A stretch of 41,405 nucleotides of DNA, from assembly GCA_028824685.1 (NCBI GenBank), contig JAPPCZ010000037.1, positions 1-41,405 of the forward strand, written 5' to 3'. Made by a program: the position numbers and the translations under genes. The stretch is from Candidatus Poribacteria bacterium. Lineage in GTDB: Bacteria; Poribacteria; WGA-4E; WGA-3G. The notes below the pieces were generated by a model that was not told where the DNA came from, made no database searches, and saw only the letters and a program-made list of their open reading frames with translations. Positions 7,558 to 15,399 of the stretch are shown here, piece after piece; the first letter of the stretch is position 1, and every line of letters begins with the position of its first letter.

Positions 7558-8436
7558 TTACGCTGCGTCCCTGACTCTTTGGATTGCTCCGTTAAGTGCA
7601 CGTCGCGTCAGGACACCAACGAGATGTGTCCGTTGTTCAGCAGTGCCGCGCATGTCGCTAATCGGACGGGCGATAGCTTGTGCGGCTTGTGCTGCCTCGT
7701 CTATAGTGGCATCAGAGATTTCTTTACCGGCAAGTAGCTCGCTTGCCTCTTCGGCAAAGAGCGGCGTGGGTGCGACAGCAGCGAGTGCGATCCGGGCAGA
7801 GACGATACGTTGTTTTGCTTCATCTAACACGACAGCAGCACCTGCCCCAACGACTGCAATATCCATTTCGTTGCGTGGAATAAATCTAAGATAATAGGAG
7901 CTGGAATTTTGCAGTGGAGTTGGTATTTTTATAGAGACAAGTATCTCACTTTTCCCGAGTACAGTCTGCCCGGGAGCGGTGCAGAAATCTTCAACAGGTA
8001 TTTCGCGTTCACCGTTTGGACCTGCGATAACACAGGTAGCGTTTAAGACAATTAGTGGCGGTATACAATCAGCAGCGGGTGAAGCATTGCAAAGATTACC
8101 TCCTACCGCAGCGCGCCCCTGAATGGCGGTGCCTCCGATAATTTTAGTTGCATCTACTAAACCGGGATATGCCTCGCAAATTGCATCAACAGCATAAATC
8201 TGATGACACGGCACCGATGCGCCAAGGGTCAACCCTGTTTCTGCGTCATAATCTAATACGTTGACTTCGGGAATGGATTTGATGTCTATCATCCAGTCAA
8301 GCGTTCTTTTCCCCTCTCTTGCTTGGACGATTAGATCAGTGCCTCCCGCCAAGATTCGGGCTTGGTCACCTTTTTCGTCAAGCAATGCGACAGCTTCGGA
8401 TACCGTTTTTGCTGCGATATATTCAAATGCTTGCAT
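7558..8436 (-). CDS. FAD-binding subunit of molybdenum hydroxylase (CoxM family)
   Basis: A 292-residue FAD subunit that carries electrons from the iron-sulfur clusters to the acceptor. FAD motifs are clear: ILAGGTDLIVQAREG near residue 30 and TAIQGRAAVGGNLCNASPA near residue 110. The C-terminal CO_deh_flav_C domain starts around residue 180. AGGAGA lies 8 nt before ATG 8436; a GTG two codons upstream is too close to that site. First gene of the operon, with a sigma-70-type promoter at 8489-8516. The 117-bp gap to the next gene contains only a weak 7-bp hairpin at 7471-7487. Confidence 0.9.
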   Translation of the reverse strand: MQAFEYIAAKTVSEAVALLDEKGDQARILAGGTDLIVQAREGKRTLDWMIDIKSIPEVNVLDYDAETGLTLGASVPCHQIYAVDAICEAYPGLVDATKIIGGTAIQGRAAVGGNLCNASPAADCIPPLIVLNATCVIAGPNGEREIPVEDFCTAPGQTVLGKSEILVSIKIPTPLQNSSSYYLRFIPRNEMDIAVVGAGAAVVLDEAKQRIVSARIALAAVAPTPLFAEEASELLAGKEISDATIDEAAQAAQAIARPISDMRGTAEQRTHLVGVLTRRALNGAIQRVRDAA

Positions 8437-8488
8437 AGACACAATCTCCTTTCATTTTGATATTGAATAAACTGTCATTTTTAATTAG

Positions 8489-8516
8489 ATTATACCATAT
8501 ATACGAAAAGATGCAA
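8489..8516 (-). promoter_or_regulatory. sigma-70-type promoter of the molybdenum hydroxylase operon
   Basis: On the minus strand TTGCAT (8516-8511) and a perfect TATAAT (8494-8489) are 16 bp apart, about 50 bp upstream of the FAD-subunit start. A further TTGACA-like hexamer lies upstream near 8533. Confidence 0.6.
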
Positions 8517-8545
8517 GTTTTTTCATTAGTGTCAACTCACATAAA

Positions 8546-8575
8546 TTGGATATTTTTCAGAAGTTATGCTATTCT
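8546..8575 (+). promoter_or_regulatory. candidate promoter for the small periplasmic protein gene
   Basis: TTGGAT at 8546-8551 and TATTCT at 8570-8575 with an 18-bp spacer, 20 bp before ATG 8595. The match is moderate; the region is shared with the divergent hydroxylase operon. Confidence 0.3.
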
Positions 8576-8594
8576 TTAACAGAAGGAGGGAACT

Positions 8595-9095
8595 ATGCGA
8601 AAATTGTGGATAAAGCGTACAGTGCAGATTTGCGGATGTGTTATGCTCTGCTGCGTGTTTGCAATGGCACAGAACAATGAGGAAACGGCAAAGCAAAGGA
8701 CTACTTTGGCTGACCTCGGTGTAACACCGGAACAGAAAACCCAAATTGATGCAATGTGGAAACTAAAACGACAGAAACATACACAGGCAGTCAAAGACTT
8801 GAAGACCTTGAATCGGTTTGTGAAAGATTCGCTTATGAGTGAAAAAGAGATACAAGAAACACTGAAGAAGTTCCGCACGAAACGGAAAGAGATGCAGGTT
8901 CAGATTGATAAGGCAGAGGAAGCGTTAATAAAGACTTTGCCGCCACGGGCACAACTCCATCTGACAGTTTTAGGTATTTTGGATAACGGTTTGCCTCGTA
9001 GGACGATGAGGACACAGGAAGATAAAACGGCAGGAGAAAAAAATAACGATGCTCCAACGCCTGCTGAACAATCGCAGGACCAGACACCGCAATAA
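8595..9095 (+). CDS. periplasmic protein with Spy/CpxP-like helical region, function unknown
   Basis: A 166-residue protein with a signal peptide (basic MRKLWIKR, hydrophobic core, cleavage likely after FAMA). The mature part has a proposed LTxxQ-like turn (LGVTPEQKTQIDAMW) followed by long charged amphipathic helices to about residue 115. This layout recalls the Spy/CpxP/heavy-metal-sensor family of periplasmic chaperone-like proteins. The tail is hydrophilic, rich in Glu, Gln, Thr and Pro, and probably disordered. GAAGGAGGG at 8581-8589 is a strong ribosome site. The gene is monocistronic and ends 4 bp before the 3' end of the convergent tRNA-Ala. The family link is weak and based only on pattern. 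Confidence 0.6.
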   Translation: MRKLWIKRTVQICGCVMLCCVFAMAQNNEETAKQRTTLADLGVTPEQKTQIDAMWKLKRQKHTQAVKDLKTLNRFVKDSLMSEKEIQETLKKFRTKRKEMQVQIDKAEEALIKTLPPRAQLHLTVLGILDNGLPRRTMRTQEDKTAGEKNNDAPTPAEQSQDQTPQ

Positions 9096-9098
9096 AAA

Positions 9099-9174
9099 TG
9101 GTGGAGGATACCAGACTTGAACTGGTGACCCCTTGCATGCCATGCAAGTGCTCTCCCAACTGAGCTAATCCCCC
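9099..9174 (-). tRNA. tRNA-Ala (anticodon GGC)
   Basis: Read on the minus strand the sequence folds as a full cloverleaf: acceptor GGGGGAT pairing with ATCCTCC, D arm with TTAGCTCAGTTGGGAGAGC, anticodon stem CTTGC/GCAAG with loop ATGGCAT (anticodon GGC), and T arm with GTTCAAGTC. The third acceptor pair is G-U, the alanine identity element. The CCA tail is encoded at 9101-9099 and is followed by a short T-run. The 73-nt body is 9102-9174. It reads GCC (and GCU) codons. Confidence 0.95.
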
Positions 9175-9193
9175 ACTTGATTTAACTTTTTTA

Positions 9194-9222
9194 ATGATAA
9201 CATATATCCACGTAAAAAGCAA
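9194..9222 (-). promoter_or_regulatory. promoter of tRNA-Ala
   Basis: Minus-strand TTGCTT (9222-9217) and TATCAT (9199-9194) with a 17-bp spacer, about 20 bp upstream of the first tRNA base, the normal distance for a stable-RNA promoter. Confidence 0.45.
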
Positions 9223-9248
9223 ATAAATTTAAGTTTTTCAGGGAAATT

Positions 9249-10082
9249 ATGAAAAATAGCGAAACTGATACATTTTTTTATTTTGCGGATCAGCCAGATA
9301 CTGAAGTAGGACTCGCAATCGGTGCGTTACTTATTGCACAGAGCGAATACCCGGATGTTGATATTGACGACTACCTTCAGAAGTTAAATGAAATGGCGGA
9401 TGAGGTGCGGGAAAGAATATCTGAAACAGCACCACCCCACGAACAGATTGCTGAATACAATCGTTATTTCTTCACGGAAAATAGGTTCAAAAGAGAGATT
9501 GTCGGCTTTTACGAACCTGCTAACAACTACCTCAACGATGTGATTGATAGAAAAACCGGAATAGATGTAACGCTCTATGTGTTATATATTGAAATCGGCA
9601 GGAAAGCAGGATTGCCACTTTCTGCTATCAATGTGCCCTCCCATTGTATTGTCAAGTATAAATTTAAGCATTTTGATATTTTCTTAGATTTAGGTGATGA
9701 AGGGCGGATTATATCAGAGGAAACACTCCAAGAAAAATTAGAAATTGTATACGGTGAAGAGGCTGATCTGCAACGTAGATCGCTCAATGAAGATGCAAAT
9801 AAGGAGACGTTAGCTCGGATTTTACGTAATTTGGCACGGATATATACCGATGAGAATGAATACGACAAAGCGATTCAAGCACTTAAACGCATCACATGGC
9901 TTACACCACAGTATATGACCCCGTATCGCCGCCTTGGAAATCTCTTTTATCAGGTGGGCAGTTATAATGATGCCCTAACAGCATTTGAGACATATTTAGA
10001 TGGTATAGAGAGTCCGTCAAACGAAGAACATGTGATTGAAAATATTCGGACGCTCCGAAGGATACTTGCAAAGATGAATTAG
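9249..10082 (+). CDS. SirB1-family transglutaminase-like protein with C-terminal TPRs
   Basis: A 277-residue cytoplasmic protein. The N-terminal 165 or so residues match the SirB1/transglutaminase-like fold: DYLQKLNEMADEVRERI, the signature NNYLNDVIDRKTGIDVTLYVLYIEIGR (about 97-123) and VPSHCIVKY (about 135), where family members usually have PGHFLV. The C-terminal 90 residues form about two tetratricopeptide repeats (ARIYTDENEYDKAIQALKR, then GNLFYQVGSYNDALTAFET). Family members are widespread and poorly characterised, with suggested roles in regulation or peptide handling. ATG 9249 follows a weak AGGGAAAT site. The HEAT-methyltransferase gene starts 11 bp downstream, so the two may share a transcript. 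Confidence 0.75.
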   Translation: MKNSETDTFFYFADQPDTEVGLAIGALLIAQSEYPDVDIDDYLQKLNEMADEVRERISETAPPHEQIAEYNRYFFTENRFKREIVGFYEPANNYLNDVIDRKTGIDVTLYVLYIEIGRKAGLPLSAINVPSHCIVKYKFKHFDIFLDLGDEGRIISEETLQEKLEIVYGEEADLQRRSLNEDANKETLARILRNLARIYTDENEYDKAIQALKRITWLTPQYMTPYRRLGNLFYQVGSYNDALTAFETYLDGIESPSNEEHVIENIRTLRRILAKMN

Positions 10083-10093
10083 AGGAGTTCCTA

Positions 10094-11494
10094 ATGATAA
10101 CCAAAATCGAAATTGCCCGCGAAAAATTAAATCCTAATTCTCCCTTTTTCTCTGTTGTCCTCGCGCCAACCAATGAAGAACAGCAGCTGCTTTTTACGCT
10201 TAAAAATCTCGGCAAGCTTCCCGATGGCTTTGATGGTGAATTGTTTGTACCTTTGCTGGAACATCGCAACCCGAAAATTCGGTGTCTCGCTGTCAAAAAT
10301 GTTGGAAAGTTAAAAGACATAAGTTTTTTGACAAAACTCGTCGCGTTTGCCAAAGGAGAAAAAAACACAATCGCTCGCCGTGAAGCGGTATCAGCAATAG
10401 GTAGACTCAAAACTGAAAATGCAATTTCGATTTTAACACAGTTTACCACGGACGCTGATCCAAAAATTATACTGCAGGCACTACGGGGATTGCTTTACTT
10501 CAGAGAACATCCTGACGTAAAAACAGTGTTAACCTCACTTGCAGAACACCCTAACGAAATGATTCGGGAACAAATAACGAAGGAACTGAAGGTCCGTGGA
10601 CAGACAGAACCCCCCAAAACGCGAAACCATCCTGCCAGTCCAGAAGCACTTAAAAATGTGATGGTCCGTGCCGATGTTCAGGATGTTTTAAAAGTTATTC
10701 CAGACGAGTCAGTCCATCTTACTTTTACATCTCCACCGTACTACAATGCGCGCGACTACACCATTTTTCCGAGTTACGAGGCGTATCTTGATTTTTTGAC
10801 TGCTGTATTCAGGGAAACACATCGAATTACTAAAGAGGGAAGATTCTTTGTCCTTAATACATCACCTGTTATTGTGCCGCGCATTAGTCGTGCCCATTCC
10901 AGCAAACGATATGCAATCCCTTATGACATTCACCCGCGCCTTACAGAAATCGGATGGGAGTTTATTGACGACATCGTATGGGTAAAACCCGACTACGCTG
11001 CGAAGAATCGAAACGGAGGGTTTTTCCAACATCGTAAACCGCTCGGTTACAAGGCGAATTCAGTTACTGAAAGTGTTATGGTGTATCGTAAGAAAACAGA
11101 TAAGTTAATTGATTGGAATCTCCGACAATACGACGATGATACTATTGATGCGAGCAAAGTTATGGGGGAGTATGAAAAAACGAATGTTTGGCAAATCAAT
11201 CCAGCAACAGATAAAGTTCACCCTGCAATTTTTCCACCTGAGTTGGCTGCGCGCGTTATTAAGTTTTATTCTTTTAAAGGTGACCTTGTCTTTGACCCAT
11301 TTGGGGGTAGTGGGACTGTTGGATACGTTGCCCTTGCCCATGAGAGAAATTATATTCTCTGTGAAAAAGAAGCAGAATATATTGAACGTGCAGAGCAGAT
11401 GCTTGATACCTCTCTATTTTCTGCCGCAAATCCTCGGATTCTTTCGCTTACTGAATTAAAATCTGATATAGCAGCGGAGACTCAAGAATTATGA
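10094..11494 (+). CDS. DNA (cytosine-N4-type) methyltransferase fused to N-terminal HEAT repeats
   Basis: A 466-residue two-part protein. Residues about 35-170 are alpha-helical HEAT-like repeats (FVPLLEHRNPKIRCLAVKNV, then REAVSAIGRLK and ALRGLLYFREHPDVKTVL). Residues about 187-450 are a DNA methyltransferase with motif IV TSPPYY at 212-217, then the target-recognition region, then AdoMet motif I FDPFGGSGTVGY near residue 400. This order is the beta class, and SPPY is typical of N4-cytosine enzymes. The next gene encodes a CfrBI-like endonuclease; CfrBI recognises CCWWGG and its cognate enzyme makes N4-methylcytosine, so this is probably the protecting enzyme of the pair. AGAGGAG precedes ATG 10094. 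The stop overlaps the endonuclease start as ATGA. The HEAT portion is not a usual part of such enzymes. Confidence 0.85.
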   Translation: MITKIEIAREKLNPNSPFFSVVLAPTNEEQQLLFTLKNLGKLPDGFDGELFVPLLEHRNPKIRCLAVKNVGKLKDISFLTKLVAFAKGEKNTIARREAVSAIGRLKTENAISILTQFTTDADPKIILQALRGLLYFREHPDVKTVLTSLAEHPNEMIREQITKELKVRGQTEPPKTRNHPASPEALKNVMVRADVQDVLKVIPDESVHLTFTSPPYYNARDYTIFPSYEAYLDFLTAVFRETHRITKEGRFFVLNTSPVIVPRISRAHSSKRYAIPYDIHPRLTEIGWEFIDDIVWVKPDYAAKNRNGGFFQHRKPLGYKANSVTESVMVYRKKTDKLIDWNLRQYDDDTIDASKVMGEYEKTNVWQINPATDKVHPAIFPPELAARVIKFYSFKGDLVFDPFGGSGTVGYVALAHERNYILCEKEAEYIERAEQMLDTSLFSAANPRILSLTELKSDIAAETQEL

Positions 11495-12483
11495 CTATTA
11501 CTGGTGCCGTTATAAAAAATATCATTCGTAAACTTCTGGCAGGCGAGGATTACCGTAGCGAAGTGCTGGCATTGATTAATGCCGAGTTTTTGCAATATGC
11601 TGTAGACTTTTTCAAACGTGTAGCTTGTGCAAAATTGGATAATAAATCTGTGACGGTTGACTGGTACAAAAAGGAATTTCTCAATTCAGATTCATTCCGT
11701 CCAGAAGAAATTGCTATTCATTCAGGTCTAAACAAAAAAACAATTACAAATGCATACAATTCAGCCAAAAAACAAATTATGTTAGATGCATCCTTAGAAC
11801 ACTACGACACACTCTATGATACTATTAACAATTTGACAGAGCAGGATGACCTTAATATATCACTCACAATAAAATTTCGAGATGTTAGTGTTGATTTGGA
11901 CATCAATGAGAGTTTAATTGTCATTAATACACTTGCAGTAAAACGTTCTGCCCTTCGTGGAGGATTATGGAGTACAGCAGGTAAACAGGTAGAAAAACCT
12001 TTAATGGCAACGCTTTGCAATCTTTTTCAAGTGCCACGAAAATATTTTTATCAAGATGAAACCACGGATTCATTACGAGAAGCGGATTTTCGTCTAATTG
12101 ACGATAATGGAACTTTACATCGATGTGAGGTAAAGTTGATGGGAAAAGGTAATCCTGAGAGTGCAGATGCAGTTTACGCCAGGGGTAGTCGTGTGTTAGT
12201 TGCTAATACGCTTTCAGATCTAAATAAAGAACAAATGAATTCACATGGCATTCTCTGGGTTGAACTCAAAAACCCCGGTGATTATAAGCGATTTGAACAG
12301 GTGCTAAAGGCTCTTTCAATTCCCTCTAAACCATTTACAAGAGATCTACAAACAGCGTTAGATGAAATTTTACCGACAATTCTTTCCGATGATGTTCAAG
12401 ATTCTGTAACTCCAAAATCAGTTTTGCAGGAACATGATCCAGATAACGATTCTAATCCACAATTACTGCTTGATTTCGAATGA
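11491..12483 (+). CDS. CfrBI-family type II restriction endonuclease
   Basis: A 330-residue protein that resembles the CfrBI restriction endonuclease family as I recall it (VLALINAEFLQYAVDFFKRV, WYKKEFLNSD, SGLNKKTITNAYNSAKK near the N terminus). The C-terminal half has a PD-(D/E)XK nuclease core: Asp199 in READFRL, then Glu213-Val-Lys215 in CEVKLMGKG. This is the metal-binding catalytic set of restriction enzymes. It would cut DNA not protected by the upstream methyltransferase. The gene looks more AT-rich than tsaB after it, consistent with horizontal acquisition. It overlaps both neighbours by 4 nt (ATGA), so translation of methyltransferase, endonuclease and tsaB is probably coupled. No frameshifts or internal stops. 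Confidence 0.75.
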   Translation: MTITGAVIKNIIRKLLAGEDYRSEVLALINAEFLQYAVDFFKRVACAKLDNKSVTVDWYKKEFLNSDSFRPEEIAIHSGLNKKTITNAYNSAKKQIMLDASLEHYDTLYDTINNLTEQDDLNISLTIKFRDVSVDLDINESLIVINTLAVKRSALRGGLWSTAGKQVEKPLMATLCNLFQVPRKYFYQDETTDSLREADFRLIDDNGTLHRCEVKLMGKGNPESADAVYARGSRVLVANTLSDLNKEQMNSHGILWVELKNPGDYKRFEQVLKALSIPSKPFTRDLQTALDEILPTILSDDVQDSVTPKSVLQEHDPDNDSNPQLLLDFE

Positions 12484-13199
12484 AAATTTTAGGCATTGAT
12501 ACTTCAACCCCCATCGGCAGTGTTGCACTCATAGATGGCGAAAACATAGTCGCCGAGCACACCCTCAATATCGTCCAAGCACATTCCTCCAGATTGATGC
12601 CCGCAATTGACACTGTCCTCAAATGGGGAGAAATTACGCCAGATGCCTTAGATGGTTGTGCTGTCGGTATTGGGCCTGGATCGTTTACCGGTATCCGTAT
12701 TGGTGTAGCAACAGTAAAATCGCTCTGTTATGCCGTAGACAAGCCAATTGTCGGGGTGTCAACTTTAGAGGCTATTGCGTATAATATGCGATGGACAGAT
12801 GGATTTGTCTGTCCAATTCTTGACGCTCGGCGAAGTGAGATTTACGGTAGTGTCTTTCACGGAGGTGCAGAATGGCAACGCCTCACCGATGACCTCTGCT
12901 TACCAGTGGATGCATTCTTAGACGAACTGGATAACCATATCTCACCAGATTCTATTATTACCTTCGTTGGTGACGGACTTGCGACTTATGGAGATGCAGT
13001 CCGGGAGAGATTTGATAAGATAGAATCGGGGTTACAAACCCCTCCCACAAGCGAATCGGTAGTCCATTTCGCAGATACTATTTTTAATGTACCGCGCGGT
13101 GCCACTATTGCGAAACTCGGCGCGCAACGCTTGAAACAAGGTGATAGTGATAGTTATTGGACTTTAGTACCGAACTATGTTAGAATCGGATTGTATTGA
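12480..13199 (+). CDS. tsaB: tRNA threonylcarbamoyladenosine biosynthesis protein TsaB
   Basis: A 239-residue ASKHA-fold protein, the partner of TsaD and TsaE in making the t6A modification at position 37 of ANN-decoding tRNAs; TsaB is the scaffold that dimerises with TsaD. Family marks are MKILGIDTSTPIGSVAL at the N terminus, QAHSSRLMPAID, and GIGPGSFTGIRIGVATVKSL (about 66-85). Length is normal. ATG 12480 overlaps the endonuclease stop. Bases 13024-13050, coding roughly residues 182-190 (ESGLQTPPT), are a copy of a dispersed hairpin repeat, so a repeat seems to have been inserted in frame in the variable C-terminal part. No other TsaBDE-complex gene is in the window. Confidence 0.92.
   Translation: MKILGIDTSTPIGSVALIDGENIVAEHTLNIVQAHSSRLMPAIDTVLKWGEITPDALDGCAVGIGPGSFTGIRIGVATVKSLCYAVDKPIVGVSTLEAIAYNMRWTDGFVCPILDARRSEIYGSVFHGGAEWQRLTDDLCLPVDAFLDELDNHISPDSIITFVGDGLATYGDAVRERFDKIESGLQTPPTSESVVHFADTIFNVPRGATIAKLGAQRLKQGDSDSYWTLVPNYVRIGLY
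13024..13050 (+). repeat. dispersed repeat copy embedded in tsaB
   Basis: AATCGGGGTTACAAACCCC followed by TCCCACAA (27 bp) is nearly identical to the reverse complement of 33018-33044 and close to the direct sequence of 33062-33089, the two arms of the 131-bp element after hepT. The GGGGTT...AACCCC core is itself palindromic. Here it is translated as part of TsaB. Confidence 0.65.
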
Positions 13200-13263
13200 T
13201 GGTAAGGTTCATGTGCGACGGGACTTCGTTAATAGGTGTGTTAGCACTTTAAAAGGCATGAAA

Positions 13264-13470
13264 ATGAAAGACCTACAGGTGCCCGAATTCTCAACTTATG
13301 AAGAAGAAGCTGATTTTTGGGACAATTTAGATACTGCCGATTTCATGGAAGATGATGGGAAATGGTTCCGTTTTGAAACGCCGCACAAGCGAGCGATTCG
13401 TGTTGTAATTCTTCCGGAGATCGCTGAAGAACTCAGTCAGAAAAGTGCATGCGCAAGGCGTATCAATTGA
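13264..13470 (+). CDS. CopG-type antitoxin-like small protein, no partner toxin adjacent
   Basis: A 68-residue acidic protein beginning MKDLQVPEFSTYEEEADFWD. The FSTYEEEADFWDNLDTADFM stretch matches the CopG antitoxin family (PF12441 type: EEEAxFWDxxDxxDY), and KRAIRVVILPEIAEEL resembles the DNA-binding ribbon-helix part. ATG 13264 has AAAAGG upstream; ATG 13258 and a start inside tsaB at 13177 are alternatives. Such antitoxins normally follow a small BrnT- or RelE-like toxin, but the gene upstream is tsaB and downstream is a flippase. This is either a lone antitoxin, or its toxin has been lost or lies elsewhere. Confidence 0.55.
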   Translation: MKDLQVPEFSTYEEEADFWDNLDTADFMEDDGKWFRFETPHKRAIRVVILPEIAEELSQKSACARRIN

Positions 13471-13528
13471 AACCTTAGTAAACACGCTTCTAATTAATCA
13501 TATACGGGAGTCAACGCTAACGAATTAG

Positions 13529-14947
13529 ATGAACCGTATTTTTAAAAACACGTTTACGCTGTTTAGCGCACACATTTTTGGCCGCCTCGGATCTGTCGTA
13601 ATAACGCTCTGGTTGATGCCTCGTTTTACGGAGAGTGAATTTGGCGGCTATTTTCTTGCAATCGCCCTGACAAATCTCATTGCAAGTCTGACAGAACTCG
13701 GCATACATAACCCATTGATTCGGGAGATGACGTTAAATCTTGGGCAAACGCGTCATTATCTTGGCAATGCTCTCCTCGTTCGCCTCGTCTTATCAGTTGT
13801 GGCTTACGGGATAATGATTTTCAGTGGTGTATTGCTCGGATATACCTCAGTAATCGTGACGATGATAGCCTATTTAGGATTGGCGGAAATTGTCAACTCT
13901 ATTGCCCAACTCTATAGATGTGTTTTCCGTGCACATGAAGAGATGAAATATGAGGCGTGGACGGTGGTTGCAGAACGCGGTGTGTTTTGTCTTGTCGGTG
14001 GTGGTGCAATTCTACTCGGATATGGGATTGTAAATGTGTGTCAGGTGATGTTAATAGCGAGTGGGATTAACCTAATTTTGAGCATCGGATTTACACGATA
14101 CCGTTTCACATCGCTCCGATTCAAGCCGAGTCGTCGGATTGTGGTGGTGCTGATGCAGCAAGCACTACCGTTTGCTGTTGGCAATCTGTTCCACCTTATC
14201 TATTTTCGGATTGATGCGATAATGCTTTCAAAACTAAGTCCAGATGGTTTAGATGCGAATACGTGGTATGGTTTGGCTTATACGATTGTCAATGCATTCA
14301 CGACGTTACCGGGTGCGTTTATGATGGGTGCGATGTTTCCAGTGCTATCGCGTGCGTATGAAAAGAAGCGGAACAGATTATCTGACGCATATACATTCGG
14401 TGTGCGGTGGATGGTGATCTGTGGCGTGCCGTTAGCTGTTGGTCTTGCCGCACTTTCTCATGAAATTATCGCTATGCTGCCTATAACCTATACGCCAGAT
14501 ACTTTAGAGAAAATCGCAACAGCGTTACAATGGCTCAGCGTATCAGGTGGATTAATTTTCTTGACAACCGTGGTTTTCACAATGCTGCGTGCTGCAGATA
14601 AACGTCGCGCGTTTTCGGTTCTTATGGGAACAACTGCCCTTTTGAATATCGGTTTGAATCTGGTGCTAATTCCGCGTTTTAACCACGTTGGCGCAGCTAT
14701 TGCAATGGTTATTAGTGAGGTATATCTGCTTGTCGTTGGCTTTGGCTATATTTCAAAACGGATTGTCAAACTTACTGAAATTCGTTTTATTTTTAAATCC
14801 ATTATTCTTTCTGCTGCAATGGGAATAGGTTTGGTGTTGTTAAAGGGGATTTTATCCATTTGGCTTCTGATTCCGTTGGCAATGGTGTTTTATGGTATTG
14901 GGATTTTTGTTTTAGGTGAATTTCGGACAAAATTTGAGTTTGATTGA
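13529..14947 (+). CDS. polysaccharide flippase / lipopolysaccharide export membrane protein (Wzx/MATE-like)
   Basis: A 472-residue integral membrane protein with about 12-14 hydrophobic helices, starting MNRIFKNTFTLFSAHIFGRLGSV, followed by the family-typical FGGYFLAIALTNL and a GIHNPLIREM loop. Mid-protein QALPFAVGNLFHLIYFRIDAIML and the later NIGLNLVLIPRFNHVGAAIAMVISE are hallmarks of the oligosaccharide flippase branch of the MOP superfamily, which moves undecaprenyl-linked glycans or related lipids across the inner membrane. No glycosyltransferase genes are nearby, so its cargo is unknown. The start ATG 13529 has only a weak GGGAG about 15 nt upstream. An 836-bp gap with repeats follows. 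Confidence 0.82.
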   Translation: MNRIFKNTFTLFSAHIFGRLGSVVITLWLMPRFTESEFGGYFLAIALTNLIASLTELGIHNPLIREMTLNLGQTRHYLGNALLVRLVLSVVAYGIMIFSGVLLGYTSVIVTMIAYLGLAEIVNSIAQLYRCVFRAHEEMKYEAWTVVAERGVFCLVGGGAILLGYGIVNVCQVMLIASGINLILSIGFTRYRFTSLRFKPSRRIVVVLMQQALPFAVGNLFHLIYFRIDAIMLSKLSPDGLDANTWYGLAYTIVNAFTTLPGAFMMGAMFPVLSRAYEKKRNRLSDAYTFGVRWMVICGVPLAVGLAALSHEIIAMLPITYTPDTLEKIATALQWLSVSGGLIFLTTVVFTMLRAADKRRAFSVLMGTTALLNIGLNLVLIPRFNHVGAAIAMVISEVYLLVVGFGYISKRIVKLTEIRFIFKSIILSAAMGIGLVLLKGILSIWLLIPLAMVFYGIGIFVLGEFRTKFEFD

Positions 14948-15360
14948 GTCTCAGAATTTACACTTCCATAGCAGAGCCATTCAATTCTCACATGATTTCT
15001 TCCTTACCAAAACTCCAAAACTCACTATCCTCCCAGATGCGGAAAACAAAATACGCATTCAACCGAAATTCAAAAAACGCACCAACCCATTTTTTTTAAC
15101 AAACTTATTGTAAATATATTGGATATCTATTGTTCCGAATACCACAAAAACTGCTGACCATCACCAATAACCAAGTATAATATCCGTATGAAAAATACAA
15201 CCACGTCCCAAACGCAAATACAGCCAGTATACAAATCTAAAGTAAAACATAAACGAGAAAATGTTGCTCAAAATTATACCAATTTAGCCATAATATTGAA
15301 AATATCCTGAAAGCTGAAAAAGTCATAAATTGCAAAAAAGTGCAACTACGAAAAAACCAT

Positions 15361-15389
15361 TCTAAACCCAATCACCCACTGGGTTTAGA
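15361..15389 (-). terminator. 10-bp perfect hairpin, terminator-like on the minus strand
   Basis: TCTAAACCCA (15361-15370) and TGGGTTTAGA (15380-15389) are perfectly complementary around a 9-nt loop. On the minus strand the stem is followed within 5 nt by six T residues (complement of the A-run at 15351-15356), which is terminator form. No minus-strand gene ends here. Confidence 0.35.
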
Positions 15390-15399
15390 GCGAATTTCA

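Noticed and set aside
8833..9222. 129-codon minus-strand open frame overlapping the tRNA-Ala
   Set aside because: It reads through the tRNA and antisense to the periplasmic protein gene. Its GGLAQLGEHLHGMQG-like segment is just translated tRNA sequence, a common false protein.
9099..12483. tRNA-Ala as an integration site for the restriction-modification genes
   Set aside because: Integrases use the 3' end of the tRNA, which faces left (9099), while the restriction genes lie on its 5' side. No integrase or 3'-end duplication is seen.
15120..15290. Minus-strand hydrophobic frame (…WLYFSYGYYTWLLVMVS…) that looked like part of a membrane protein
   Set aside because: It contains stops within 15 codons on both sides, has no start and switches frame; too little to call a pseudogene.
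15188..15310. Short plus-strand frame of 40 codons starting ATG 15188
   Set aside because: No ribosome site, very AT-rich codons and no recognisable protein; expected by chance.
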